Made by a program: the position numbers and the translations under genes. DNA of 49,392 bases from Bacillota bacterium (lineage in GTDB: Bacteria > Bacillota > Clostridia > Oscillospirales > Ruminococcaceae). The notes beneath the pieces are model-generated. The model was not told where the DNA came from. It did not search any database and saw only the letters and a list, made by a program, of their open reading frames with translations. Shown piece by piece: positions 15,331-23,977 of the stretch. Position 1 is the stretch's first letter, and every line of letters begins with the position of its first letter. The DNA lies in contig JAEZKF010000045.1 of NCBI GenBank assembly GCA_023415575.1, positions 1 through 49,392 of the forward strand. Direction: 5' to 3'.

Positions 15331-16605
15331 TTAAACCGTTTGCTTTTCCCTTACCTTCGGGGGCTTTGTAAACAGCATCAAAACAGCACCCACCGCCGAG
15401 GTGATGGAGGCCACAATAAAGGCGGTAAACAGAATGTTGATATCCAGCGCAGTTGGGTCTGCGGCAGTGGCGAGGTTTACAAAGTATCCGCCGAGATAGG
15501 AGGACGCTACAGCGCCCAGACCAAAGCCGAGCAGAACCATGCCGTATATGATGCTGACGTGCTTTGTGCCGAAGTAATCCGCGGTAAATGCGGGGAAGGT
15601 TCCGAGGTATCCGCCGTAAAGAAAGCCGATGGCAGCCACAAGCACAAAGAAAAGGATGTTTGTCACCACAAGCTTTACAAGAAGCACCAAAACGGCAGTA
15701 GAAACAAGCAAAATCAAAACGGTGTTTTTGCAGCCAATCCGGTCAGAAACCCAGCCCCAGAACAGGCGGCCAAAGGAGTTAAACAAGGTTACGGCGAAAA
15801 CGCCCGTAACGGCAATGGTCTTGAGCTCGGGCTGATAGCCTGCAATCGTCTTGCCAAAGGCAATCATCATAAGACCGGCAAGACAGGCAAGCATCATGGT
15901 TGCGGTAATCGCATAGAACTGCGGGGTTTTGAGCGCCTGTTTCGGCGTAAAATCCTGCCTTACGATACCGGCCTTGGGGGCAGGCGGAGTCCAGCCCTCG
16001 GGGCAGTAATCCTTGGGCGGGCTGTTGACAAAGTAGCCGCCAATCGTGCATACCACTAAGAAAATGACAGCAAACCAGCGAAACGATACTAGCTCCCCGA
16101 TACCGGCCTCGCCGCCGCCATAGGTTTTTATGAGCGTTTCGGCAAGCGGGGTAAATACAACGCCGCCAAAGCCCAAGGCGGACACAATGATTCCGGTGAT
16201 GAAGCCGCGCTTATCGGGGAACCATTTCTGGCAGCAGGCAATTGTGGTGGAATAGGTCATACCCATGCCGAATCCGCCGATAACACCGTATGTAATCCAG
16301 ATAAGCCAGCCCATAGAGGGCGGGGTCAAGGACGCGAGGAAAAATCCTAGAGCCAGTACCAACCCGCCTGAAATAACCACAAGACGGGTGCCGAATCTAT
16401 TTTGCAGGTAGCCGCCAATCGTGCTGCCTAGTGTAAGCATACTTAGCAGGATGGAAAAGGCAAGTCCGGCGTCTGCATTGTTGCCGTCGAACAGGTAGGT
16501 AGCCACACCCTTTTGGAATACACCCCAAATGTAGGCTGTGCCGAGGCATAGTTGTATCGCAATACCAGCGATAACGGGAATCCATCGATTTTGCTTCTTT
16601 GTCAT
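15331..16605 (-). CDS. OFA-family MFS transporter (oxalate/formate antiporter-like)
   Basis: This 424-aa protein has 12 predicted helices. It starts RWIPVIAGIAIQLCLGTAYIWGVF, the family opening (W.pl..g....l.lG..YaWsvF), and contains QKWFPDKRGFITGI and GRLFWGWVSDRIG. OFA carriers exchange organic anions such as oxalate and formate. Many anaerobes have members with unknown monocarboxylate substrates, so the substrate stays open. The open frame extends to 16791, but the ATG at 16605 has AAGGAG eight bases upstream and follows a clear promoter at 16640-16668. It has its own terminator, so it is a single-gene unit. Confidence 0.85.
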   Translation of the reverse strand: MTKKQNRWIPVIAGIAIQLCLGTAYIWGVFQKGVATYLFDGNNADAGLAFSILLSMLTLGSTIGGYLQNRFGTRLVVISGGLVLALGFFLASLTPPSMGWLIWITYGVIGGFGMGMTYSTTIACCQKWFPDKRGFITGIIVSALGFGGVVFTPLAETLIKTYGGGEAGIGELVSFRWFAVIFLVVCTIGGYFVNSPPKDYCPEGWTPPAPKAGIVRQDFTPKQALKTPQFYAITATMMLACLAGLMMIAFGKTIAGYQPELKTIAVTGVFAVTLFNSFGRLFWGWVSDRIGCKNTVLILLVSTAVLVLLVKLVVTNILFFVLVAAIGFLYGGYLGTFPAFTADYFGTKHVSIIYGMVLLGFGLGAVASSYLGGYFVNLATAADPTALDINILFTAFIVASITSAVGAVLMLFTKPPKVREKQTV

Positions 16606-16639
16606 TCGGTCAGCTCCTTTTACATGAGTATTCCGAGTA

Positions 16640-16668
16640 ATTATATATGATATTGCATTTTTATACAA
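16640..16668 (-). promoter_or_regulatory. Promoter of the OFA transporter gene
   Basis: TTGTAT (16668-16663) and TATAAT (16645-16640) are separated by 17 bases on the minus strand, 35 bases before the start codon. This promoter lies inside the longer open frame and supports the start at 16605. Confidence 0.75.
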
Positions 16669-16787
16669 TGTACGTTCCGATGAAAAATCCCACAATAATG
16701 CAGCTATGTGTACAAATAGTTTTATTTTTATGAAAATTCCCGTGAGGAAATGCATGTTATATACAATGGGATTGAAATAATGAGAAT

Positions 16788-16834
16788 ACATAAAACCCCG
16801 GCAGGCATGTGGGGGATGCCTGCCGGGGTTTTTA
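16788..16834 (-). terminator. Terminator of the amino-sugar operon
   Basis: AAAACCCCGGCAGGCAT (16792-16808) and ATGCCTGCCGGGGTTTT (16816-16832) form a perfect 17-bp stem, flanked by T runs on either strand. It ends the long minus-strand operon 35 bases after nagB. Confidence 0.88.
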
Positions 16835-16866
16835 TATATGGAAGGTTGTGTTAGAAGTACTCTAGG

Positions 16867-17622
16867 TTATCTGCTGACAGCTTCACTGTGGTGCTGCATG
16901 ATGACCGACAGGGCGGCCTCGTCGGCGACCACTGTGACATTGGGGTGGAGCTGCAGAATCGAAGCCGGAACGGCGGGGGTTACAGGACCGAACAGGGACT
17001 CATAGAGAATCTCCGCCTTCTCGGCGCCGTTTGCAACGAGCAGAATCTGTTTTGCCTGCATAATGGACTTAATGCCCATGGTGATGGCCTGCTTCGGCAC
17101 CTCGTCGGGGCTTGAAAAGAAGCGGGCGTTGGCCTCGATGGTCTTGGGGTGGAGATCAACCGCATGGGTCATCTTGTCAAAGGCGGCATTGGGCTCGTTA
17201 AAGCCGATATGGCCGGTATGGCCGATGCCCAAAAGCTGCAGGCTGATTCCGCCGAGGTCGCTGATGAGCTTATCATAGCGCGCACATTCGGCGTCAATGT
17301 CCTTTGCCATGCCGTCGGGCAGGTAATTGTGACCTTCGGCAAAGTTTACATGAGAAAAAAAGTTTTCGTTCATGTAGTAGTGATAGCTCTGCTCATGGTC
17401 CGGCGACAGGCCGACATACTCGTCGAGGTTTACACTGTAAGCCTTGGAAAAGTCGAGATCGCCCTTGTTATACCAGTCAATGAGCTGGCGGTAGATGCCC
17501 AGCGGCGTAGAGCCGGTGGCAAGGCCGAGCACGGAGCTTGGATTGAGTATCACCTGTGCCGAAATAATATTAGCCGCCTTGCGGCTCATGGCCTGGTAAT
17601 CCTGTGTTCTGAAAATCTGCAT
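16867..17622 (-). CDS. nagB: Glucosamine-6-phosphate deaminase NagB
   Basis: NagB converts glucosamine-6-phosphate to fructose-6-phosphate and ammonia, the last step before glycolysis. The 251-aa product has the family hallmarks: LGLATGSTPLGIYRQL (phosphate binding), SVNLDEYVGL with catalytic Asp and the lid, LGIGHTGHIGFNEP, and a KAEIL segment near the C-terminus. The frame is open to 17778, but the ATG at 17622 gives the normal N-terminus MQIFRTxDY and has GAGGGG about nine bases upstream. It is the last gene of the long minus-strand operon, 52 bp after the third Gfo/Idh/MocA gene, and followed by a strong terminator. Confidence 0.96.
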   Translation of the reverse strand: MQIFRTQDYQAMSRKAANIISAQVILNPSSVLGLATGSTPLGIYRQLIDWYNKGDLDFSKAYSVNLDEYVGLSPDHEQSYHYYMNENFFSHVNFAEGHNYLPDGMAKDIDAECARYDKLISDLGGISLQLLGIGHTGHIGFNEPNAAFDKMTHAVDLHPKTIEANARFFSSPDEVPKQAITMGIKSIMQAKQILLVANGAEKAEILYESLFGPVTPAVPASILQLHPNVTVVADEAALSVIMQHHSEAVSR

Positions 17623-17674
17623 GCCTTTTCCCCTCGTTTTGTGAATGCTTGTGTGTGACGTTTGTTGATGCCTA

Positions 17675-18685
17675 TTACAGCCCGAGCTTGCTGCGCACAA
17701 TCGAATCGGCCTGCATAACAGCGTCAAAGGCGCTGTAGACCTCATCGATATTGGGCACAGCAGGGGCGTTGTTCTCAATCATGTCCACAAGGCGCTCAAA
17801 CTGCGCCCACATATTCTTGTACTTTGTGTTGATGTTGATGGTGATGTACTGGTTGCCCTCATTTAAGTAAAGCTCAATGAGGTCGCCTTCCTCTATGTCC
17901 TTGCTGCGCATATAGTTTAGGGTGATGGACAGCCTGCCCTTATCTCCCACAAACTCCTTGATGTTGCAGGAGGCAAGGTTCTTTGACCATCCGGCCTCGT
18001 AGTAGCCAACAGCGCCGTTTTTGAGTTTAACATTGATTACGCCGTAGTTGTAAACCCCTTGCGGCAGGTCATCATCAAGGATTGCGCCAAACCCGTCTAC
18101 CGATTCAATCTCGGAGCCTGTAAACCACTGCATAACATCCATGTAGTGCACGCCGCAGTCCACAATGGGGGAGCAATCGCGAAGTAAGAGCTTATAGCGC
18201 TCCCAGTCCTTGCAGTGGTGGTTTTGCACCATCCGCATGGTTTTAATGTTGCCGATTACTCCCGATTGTATGAGCTCTGCGGCCTTTTGATAGGTTTCGT
18301 TGCAGCGCAGGATGTAGGAGACCATCACCTTGCAGGGGGAGGACTTAACAAGACGTACAAACTCCAGCCCGTCCTCGATACTTGCGGTAATTGGCTTTTC
18401 GCAGATTACATGCTTGCCGGCGTTAAGGCAGTCTCTGAGTATTTCAAGATGGGAATTGACATAGGTTGCGATGATGACAATATCAACATCCTCGCGCTTT
18501 AGATACTCCTTATAATCTGCGGCATAGGTCTTGGCCTGATACTTGCGGGCAAACTCCTTTGCGCGGTCGAGGTTTTTATCTACTACCCCGACAACGGTAA
18601 TGCCCTCGCGGTAGTAGATATCCGCAATGTGCTCCTCGCCGATATGCCCGCAGCCGATTAAAACTACGCCATATTGTCTATTCAT
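17675..18685 (-). CDS. Gfo/Idh/MocA family oxidoreductase (third in operon)
   Basis: This is a 336-aa NAD(P)-dependent sugar dehydrogenase-like protein. The N-terminal Rossmann fold has GCGHIGEEH at residues 11-19. The catalytic-lysine motif CEKP is at 95-98, and the C-terminal alpha/beta domain has DCGVHYMDVMQWF with the conserved His and Asp. Family members oxidise, reduce or epimerise sugars, inositols or amino sugars, usually at C3 or the ring carbons. It lies 14 bp after the TIM-barrel gene and before nagB. The substrate is unknown; context suggests an amino sugar or its glycoside. Confidence 0.88.
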   Translation of the reverse strand: MNRQYGVVLIGCGHIGEEHIADIYYREGITVVGVVDKNLDRAKEFARKYQAKTYAADYKEYLKREDVDIVIIATYVNSHLEILRDCLNAGKHVICEKPITASIEDGLEFVRLVKSSPCKVMVSYILRCNETYQKAAELIQSGVIGNIKTMRMVQNHHCKDWERYKLLLRDCSPIVDCGVHYMDVMQWFTGSEIESVDGFGAILDDDLPQGVYNYGVINVKLKNGAVGYYEAGWSKNLASCNIKEFVGDKGRLSITLNYMRSKDIEEGDLIELYLNEGNQYITININTKYKNMWAQFERLVDMIENNAPAVPNIDEVYSAFDAVMQADSIVRSKLGL

Positions 18686-18699
18686 AATCCACCAGAATA

Positions 18700-19557
18700 T
18701 TATCTTATTTTGCTCTTAAGAAAATCCACAGCAAGGCGGATGTCCGCCTCGGGGGTTGGACCAACCTCGCGCTCAATGGTCAGATATCCGCGGTAGCCGA
18801 TATCCTCTAAGGCAGTCAGGTAGCGGTCAAAATCAACCTTACCCTCGCCCAAGGGTACCTCGCGGAAGTACTCTTCTAAGCGCAGGTCGCCAATACCGCC
18901 CTCAGCAAAGAAGTCATAGATAACCTGCGGGTCGGTCTTTTTGAGCATAATGCCGTCCTTGGCATGGGTGTGGACGATATAGTCCTTAAGGGTGTAAACG
19001 GCAGCTGCCGGGTCGTCGTCGGTGACCATCACAAGGTTTGCAGGGTCAAGGTTGACGGCTACTCCCTTTGAAGAGAGGCTATCTAAAAAGGCCTTGAGGC
19101 GTTCAGCCGGCTCGGGGCCTGTTTCCACAGCAAAGAAGGCGCCGTTTGCATGGGCGTATTCGGCAAGCTGGTTGCAGGCCTCCTGCATGACCTTGTAGCG
19201 GTCGCAGGTGTTGTCGTGCGGTACCACACCGATGTGGGTGGTGACAATTGTGGTGCCCAAATCCCGCGCAAGGTCGATAATCCGCTTGGACCGTTCAATC
19301 TTGTCCGGGTTTTCCTCTTTTTTCGCAAAGCCGTGGCCGCCGAGGTCGCCGCACAGGGCGGTGACCTTCAGGCCGTTGGACTCAATGATATCGAGCAGCT
19401 CACGTCTGGCCGAGGCGGAGAGGTTCTCGGGGCATACTTCACCCGATACGGCGTAAATCTGCACGCCGTCAGCTCCTACCTCGCGGGCCTTTTCTATCGA
19501 TTCCCGAATGGGAAGACGGAACGAATCGGCAATCACGCCGATAGAAAACGGTTTCAT
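18700..19557 (-). CDS. Sugar phosphate isomerase/epimerase-like TIM barrel
   Basis: The 285-aa protein belongs to the xylose-isomerase-like/AP-endonuclease-2 TIM barrel superfamily. Metal ligands are visible along the strands: THIG, VETG, NLDPAN, HTHAKD and a final TIERE, which fits a divalent-metal site. Members act as isomerases, epimerases, dehydratases or, in redox-assisted glycoside cleavage, as the lyase acting on 3-keto-sugars produced by a Gfo/Idh/MocA partner. Here it is flanked on both sides by such oxidoreductases in one operon. Which reaction it carries out is unknown. Confidence 0.85.
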   Translation of the reverse strand: MKPFSIGVIADSFRLPIRESIEKAREVGADGVQIYAVSGEVCPENLSASARRELLDIIESNGLKVTALCGDLGGHGFAKKEENPDKIERSKRIIDLARDLGTTIVTTHIGVVPHDNTCDRYKVMQEACNQLAEYAHANGAFFAVETGPEPAERLKAFLDSLSSKGVAVNLDPANLVMVTDDDPAAAVYTLKDYIVHTHAKDGIMLKKTDPQVIYDFFAEGGIGDLRLEEYFREVPLGEGKVDFDRYLTALEDIGYRGYLTIEREVGPTPEADIRLAVDFLKSKIR

Positions 19558-19600
19558 ATGTACCCTTCCTTCCTATGGCGCAATGATACGCGCCGTCGTA

Positions 19601-20437
19601 TTAGTGGATGTTCACCCAGGTGCCCGGGTTTTGGGATGCCTTTATCCCCGCCTCACGGGTGGCAATTACCGCAACGGTCTCCTCGTGGTTTACCTTCACA
19701 TTGCCGGTTAAGAAGAAATCCACCATCTGTGTCAGGAAGGCATGATAGAAGTCCGACTCCACCTTGACAATCTCAGAGGTGGCGTCGTTGTAGCCGATGG
19801 ACATTGTAAACGGGCAGCTCCAGCCGTGGTGGGAAAGGCTTGCTCTTCTGCCGTCGGCAAACTCAATCACCAAAGCAGGCCACTGCTCGGTGCCGGTAAA
19901 CATCACGCGCTGGGCCCCTGCTCCCATCAGGGAGATAATCGGCTCAATCTGATGTATGGAGTAGATGCTAAGAGATCCCGGCCCCCAGCTTGCGATATTC
20001 TGCACTTTAGACTTATCAACAGGCTGATACTCCGTTGCAAACCTCAGGGCAGAGGAGGAAAAGCAGGGGGTGTTGTGCTTTTCGGCGTTTTCAAAGATGC
20101 GCAGGGCGGTGGCGCGGTCGGGGGCAAAGGTCTTGTCTACGTACACGCGCTTGCCGCTGGCAAGCGGCAGGGCGCAAAGCTCCTCGTGCATCTCGGGGTG
20201 GTCAGGGGAGAGGACAACGAGATAGTCGCTCTTGTCCACAACCTCCTCGATGCTTGAAAGCTGCGCAATACCGTTTTTCTCGCACCACTCGCGGGTGGTC
20301 ATGCCGGAGGGAGCATCAATCTTTGCCCACGCATAGGCAACCTCAAGCTCACCGCCCGAAAGGTCCTTAATCCAGCCCGGGTAGTGGTTCGCATGGTATT
20401 CGTCCAGATAGTAATCGATAAAGCCAATCTTTTTCAT
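19601..20437 (-). CDS. Short Gfo/Idh/MocA-like oxidoreductase (second in operon)
   Basis: This 278-aa protein has the architecture of the Gfo/Idh/MocA family but is shorter and diverged. The N-terminus (KKIGFIDYYLDEYHANHY) lacks the GxGxxG nucleotide-binding motif. The EKP lysine motif appears as VDKTFAPD around residues 98-105. The C-terminal domain keeps SIHQIEPI and DGRRASLSHHGW. It may bind the cofactor differently or act without it. The first residues of the mature fold match predicted sugar dehydrogenases that are often annotated only as 'oxidoreductase'. It sits between the TIM-barrel gene and the first oxidoreductase gene. Confidence 0.7.
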   Translation of the reverse strand: MKKIGFIDYYLDEYHANHYPGWIKDLSGGELEVAYAWAKIDAPSGMTTREWCEKNGIAQLSSIEEVVDKSDYLVVLSPDHPEMHEELCALPLASGKRVYVDKTFAPDRATALRIFENAEKHNTPCFSSSALRFATEYQPVDKSKVQNIASWGPGSLSIYSIHQIEPIISLMGAGAQRVMFTGTEQWPALVIEFADGRRASLSHHGWSCPFTMSIGYNDATSEIVKVESDFYHAFLTQMVDFFLTGNVKVNHEETVAVIATREAGIKASQNPGTWVNIH

Positions 20438-20489
20438 ATCTGTTATTCCTTCTTTTTTCGCGGGCCTATTTGTCCGGTATTAAAGGCTT

Positions 20490-20540
20490 AATCTCTTAAA
20501 GAGCAATCTCTTAAAGAGCCATCTCTTAAAGAGCGATCTC
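20490..20540. repeat. 15-bp tandem copies of the last codons of an oxidoreductase gene
   Basis: ATCTCTTAAAGAGC plus one base repeats at 20491, 20506 and 20521, and partly at 20536, with an exact 15-bp period. On the minus strand each unit encodes E-I/M-A-L-stop, the C-terminus of the oxidoreductase that stops at 20526. Two extra copies, stop codon included, lie after the real end. Each unit holds the palindrome CTCTT-N-AAGAG. Confidence 0.92.
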
Positions 20541-21584
20541 TTTGCCTTGCTCGGAGGAATCATACAGTGCCTGCATCATCGAAGCGGTGATGAGTACCGA
20601 GTCGATGTGGGAGGGCAGCTTTTCGCCCGATTCGATGCAGTCTAAGAAAGCACCGATCTCCGATTCAAAGTGCGGAATGCTGTTGTATGTAAATACAGTC
20701 TTTGCAAGGGCGTTATCCTTGGTGGAATAAAGGGTGAAGTTGCCGCCGTACTGCAGACGGATACCGGCCTTATCGCCCATGAAGTCGATAAACATTTCGT
20801 TCTCGCCGATGTTCTGAGCCCATGCGCCGTTGATGGTGATGGTGGGGCCTTCGGTGCGAATGAAGCCTGTAATCATATCCTCAACATCGTAGGTGCCGTC
20901 TTTTACGGGCGGGCCTGCCCACATGTCGGTGTAAACGTAGTCCTCAAGCTTTTTGCCCAGCTTGGAATAGGCCTTACCCGATACGGTCAGGGGCTTGGGG
21001 TCGCCGCAGCAGTACATGATAAGGTCTAAGAAATGCACGCCCCAGTCAATCAGCACGCCGCCGCCGGCAATCGCCTTGGTGGTAAAGGGGCCACCCCAGC
21101 CGGGGATGCAGCGGTAAGAGCGGAAGCTGCCGTATACATGGTAAACCTCGCCCAGCTCGCCGTTGTCAATCAAAGCCTTAATGCGGTTAACAGCAGTGTT
21201 AAAACGATTTACCACACCGATGTTGAGAGTCTTGCCGGTTTCCTTTTGCACCTTCTGCATCTCAAGTGCCTCAGCGTAGGTTCTGGCAGCGGGCTTTTCG
21301 CACAGAACGTGCTTGCCTGCCCGTAAAAAGTCAATTGCAATCTGCGCGTGTACATTGTTCGGTGTGCAGACCGAAACTGCGTCAAGCTCGGGGTCACCGA
21401 GGATATCATGATAATCGGTTACAGCAGTGCCGCAGCCGTACTTATCCACCATGGCCTGTGCGCGCTCGGGGATAATATCGCAGAAGTACTTAATCTCCGC
21501 CTTCTCGTTCTTTATGTAGGCGGGGATATGTGCCGTGGTACCAATGGTTCCGCAACCGATGACTGCTATCTTTAACTTGCTCAT
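20526..21584 (-). CDS. Gfo/Idh/MocA family oxidoreductase (first in operon)
   Basis: This 352-aa dehydrogenase has a Rossmann motif GCGTIGTTAHIP at residues 10-21 and CEKPAART at 95-102. WGVHFLDLIMYCCGDPKP carries the conserved His/Asp pair near residue 185. The family uses tightly bound or free NAD(P) to oxidise sugar rings. The open frame includes four further residues (ATG at 21596), but that ATG adjoins the AAAGGG ribosome site, so the ATG at 21584 is preferred. The gene follows nanE by 54 bp. Its last five codons including the stop are tandemly copied downstream. Confidence 0.88.
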   Translation of the reverse strand: MSKLKIAVIGCGTIGTTAHIPAYIKNEKAEIKYFCDIIPERAQAMVDKYGCGTAVTDYHDILGDPELDAVSVCTPNNVHAQIAIDFLRAGKHVLCEKPAARTYAEALEMQKVQKETGKTLNIGVVNRFNTAVNRIKALIDNGELGEVYHVYGSFRSYRCIPGWGGPFTTKAIAGGGVLIDWGVHFLDLIMYCCGDPKPLTVSGKAYSKLGKKLEDYVYTDMWAGPPVKDGTYDVEDMITGFIRTEGPTITINGAWAQNIGENEMFIDFMGDKAGIRLQYGGNFTLYSTKDNALAKTVFTYNSIPHFESEIGAFLDCIESGEKLPSHIDSVLITASMMQALYDSSEQGKEIAL

Positions 21585-21638
21585 TGATTTACGCATCCCT
21601 TTCTAAAATTGTTGTCATATTGAAATCGCAATTAATAA

Positions 21639-22325
21639 TCATTTAAGGCCGTTTAAAAAGTAGCGGGTAATCTCGCGGGGTCTTGTGATGGCAGTACCCA
21701 CCACGGCAGCCCAGACGCCGGTATCCATCGCCATCCGAAGCTGGTCGGGTGTCCAGATGCCGCCCTCGGCGATGATGGGGGTCTTTAGGTTCTCGACATA
21801 CTGCTTCATGAGGTCGAAGTTGGGCAGCTTTACATCCTTGGTGTACTCGGTGTAGCCCGACATGGTGGTGCCGATGATGTCAAATCCGAGCTCTTCGGCC
21901 TTAACGCCCTCCTCATAGCAGGAGGTGTCCGCCATAAAGAGCTGGTTCGGGTACTTAGCCTTTACCTCTTTAAAGAACTCCTCAAGGGTCTTGCCGCCCG
22001 GGCGCAGGCGCTTGGTGGCATCCATGGCGATGATGTCGACACCCGCCTCAACGAGGGCATCGACCTCCTTCATGGTCGGGGTGATGTAGACCTCGCTGTC
22101 GTCATATTCCACCTTGTATAAGCCGATAATCGGCAGGCTTACCGCCTCTTTGATTTCGATAATATCCTGCGGCGAGTTGGCTCTGATGCCGCCTGCACCG
22201 CCCTCTTGAGCGGCGACAGCCATGCGCTTCATGATAAATGAGCTGTGTAAGGGTTCATCGCTGAGCGCCTGACAGGAAACGATTAATTTATTCTTAATCC
22301 GATGGAGGATCTCATTGTTATCCAT
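21639..22325 (-). CDS. nanE: N-acetylmannosamine-6-phosphate 2-epimerase NanE
   Basis: NanE turns ManNAc-6-phosphate into GlcNAc-6-phosphate. The 228-aa TIM-barrel protein shows the family marks: LIVSCQALSDEPLHSS at the start, GGAGGIRANSPQDI, GLYKVEYDDSEVYITPT, IAMDATKRLRPGG, and IIAEGGIWTPDQL. The preferred ATG at 22325 has an AAAGGAA-like site nine bases upstream; one at 22334 is too close to it. No sialic acid lyase (nanA) is in the window. ManNAc must therefore come from another source, or nanA is elsewhere. The NagA and ROK kinase genes on the opposite strand complete the route to GlcN-6-P. Confidence 0.94.
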   Translation of the reverse strand: MDNNEILHRIKNKLIVSCQALSDEPLHSSFIMKRMAVAAQEGGAGGIRANSPQDIIEIKEAVSLPIIGLYKVEYDDSEVYITPTMKEVDALVEAGVDIIAMDATKRLRPGGKTLEEFFKEVKAKYPNQLFMADTSCYEEGVKAEELGFDIIGTTMSGYTEYTKDVKLPNFDLMKQYVENLKTPIIAEGGIWTPDQLRMAMDTGVWAAVVGTAITRPREITRYFLNGLK

Positions 22326-22364
22326 TGTGAACATTCCTTTTTCCCAATTTAGTGTACCGCCGCT

Positions 22365-23921
22365 TTATACCCGAAACTCAATCCCCTCCAGCCTTACATC
22401 AAAGTTGATATAGAATACTCCATCCCAGTTAAAGCGAAGGTTTACAATCTCTATTTTGGCTCCCTTATACCGGCCGCCGAACTTCTCGTCAATTAGGCGG
22501 TTAAGGTTTGATACAAAATACTCGGTTACCTCGTCGTAATGCTCTGCGAGGTTATAGGGGTCAATGCGGTCTTTGGTTTCTACAATAAACTGGTGCAGGA
22601 CATTGGATTGATACAGCCAGTCGCAGATAATGTTGCGCAGCTTAAATTCCTCAGCGCGCTTAAACTGCTCGTAGTTATCCTTATAGCGGTCATAGTAGCT
22701 TGCAATGATGGTTTGTGCGAGCACCACGCCAATCGTATTCTGCGAGGTGTTCCACCCGCCGAAGCCCTGGGTGATGTCGTAGGTGCCTGCAAGCAGGGCA
22801 TAATCCATAAACTCGTTCTCGCAGCCGTTGCAGACAGAGACCTCAGCCACGCCCACTGCCTTTTGATAGGTGCCCGAGTAGTACTTGATGTAGCGCAAAA
22901 ACTCGTGCATGTTGATGTGGCTTGTAAAGGTCAGGTCCTTGTTGTACTGGTCAGCCGACTCAATCATGTACTTGCCGGGGGAGTTAATCGCCAGCATGCA
23001 GTCGGATGCCGCGGAATTGTCCTCATAGATGCCGCCTGCCGAGGTAATCTGAGCCTTGATGCTCTCATGCAGCGGACGGTCCTCGTAGCGCGGCACGATG
23101 GTGGGGCCCCATACCGAGGAGTAGCGGACGTACACGCGGGGCGTATAGCCCTTAATGAGGTTAAACACCCTTGCAAAGAGCACGCTGCCAACCTCGTCGG
23201 CACCGGGGTAAACGAGGACTTTGTCCATGAGGCGTTCCTCGCGCACCTTCTTTGCAATGGCGGCCTGGTCAAGGGCTGCATAGCCGTACTCGGCGGTGTC
23301 GTCCTTGGGTACGGTGAGCATATCGAACACGCCGTCTTTAACAAGGTCTACGCAGTAGAGGTTGGTAAAGCGGTCGACGGTTCTTCTCTCGATAAAGTCA
23401 TTGAGGTACTCGGCGGGAATCTCGTTTTTAAGCTGCTCGAACTCTTTTTCTTCCGCCTCGTCCGCGTGCTTGCGGGCAATCTTATCCATCAAATAGGTGT
23501 AACGCCAGATGTTATAGCCCTGGGTTGCCCAGTAATCGGGGTCCTCGTGGGCGTCGTTGTAAGCCGCCACGCGGGCCGCGAGATTAAAGGCGTGAATCTT
23601 CAGGTTGGGGTTTATGCTCTTAAGCTTTCTAAAGTTATCGAGTGTTTCCTTGCACTCAATGCAGGTGCGGTGATGGGTACGGGAGTTGATGATATTGCCG
23701 TACACAAGCGTATCTACCGAAAGGATTGCGTACTCGCAGCTCTTTGCGTTTTCAAACAGCCATTCCCAAATCTTGTTGTAATTTGCGGGTGTTTTTAAAA
23801 ACCCCATATCCTCATAAGCGGGAACCAGCAGCTCTATATCGTCTGCAATCTTCGCCAGATGCTGGGGGAAGTAATAGTTACAAGCCCTTTCGTCCAGCGG
23901 TACGTACAGTACTTTAACCAT
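22365..23921 (-). CDS. DUF4127 family protein
   Basis: A 518-aa soluble protein that starts VKVLYVPLDERACNYYFPQHLAKI, the typical opening of DUF4127 (ilyiPlD.Rp.n...p..la). It also has ILSVDTLVYGNIINSR, AFNLAARVAAYN, YPGADEVGSVLFARV, and a late GFGGWNTSQNTIGVVLAQ. The family has no established activity that I know of. Conserved Asp, Arg and His residues in these motifs look like an active site. Family members occur beside glycoside hydrolases and sugar transporters, as here, between nanE and the GH20 gene. The longer frame to 23954 adds 11 residues; the ATG at 23921 is preferred from alignment with the family start. Confidence 0.75.
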   Translation of the reverse strand: MVKVLYVPLDERACNYYFPQHLAKIADDIELLVPAYEDMGFLKTPANYNKIWEWLFENAKSCEYAILSVDTLVYGNIINSRTHHRTCIECKETLDNFRKLKSINPNLKIHAFNLAARVAAYNDAHEDPDYWATQGYNIWRYTYLMDKIARKHADEAEEKEFEQLKNEIPAEYLNDFIERRTVDRFTNLYCVDLVKDGVFDMLTVPKDDTAEYGYAALDQAAIAKKVREERLMDKVLVYPGADEVGSVLFARVFNLIKGYTPRVYVRYSSVWGPTIVPRYEDRPLHESIKAQITSAGGIYEDNSAASDCMLAINSPGKYMIESADQYNKDLTFTSHINMHEFLRYIKYYSGTYQKAVGVAEVSVCNGCENEFMDYALLAGTYDITQGFGGWNTSQNTIGVVLAQTIIASYYDRYKDNYEQFKRAEEFKLRNIICDWLYQSNVLHQFIVETKDRIDPYNLAEHYDEVTEYFVSNLNRLIDEKFGGRYKGAKIEIVNLRFNWDGVFYINFDVRLEGIEFRV

Positions 23922-23977
23922 TTCACACAATCCTTTCCTCGGTACAAATTGCAAGTATCAGTTCTAACGTAAACAGC

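Noticed and set aside
21639..22325. Sialic acid utilisation locus
   Set aside because: NanE is present but there is no sialic acid lyase, sialidase or sialate transporter signature, so the locus is described as amino-sugar catabolism.
22539..23798. 419-codon plus-strand frame opposite the DUF4127 gene
   Set aside because: Shadow frame of a gene with a recognisable family and ribosome site; no own start signal or homology pattern.
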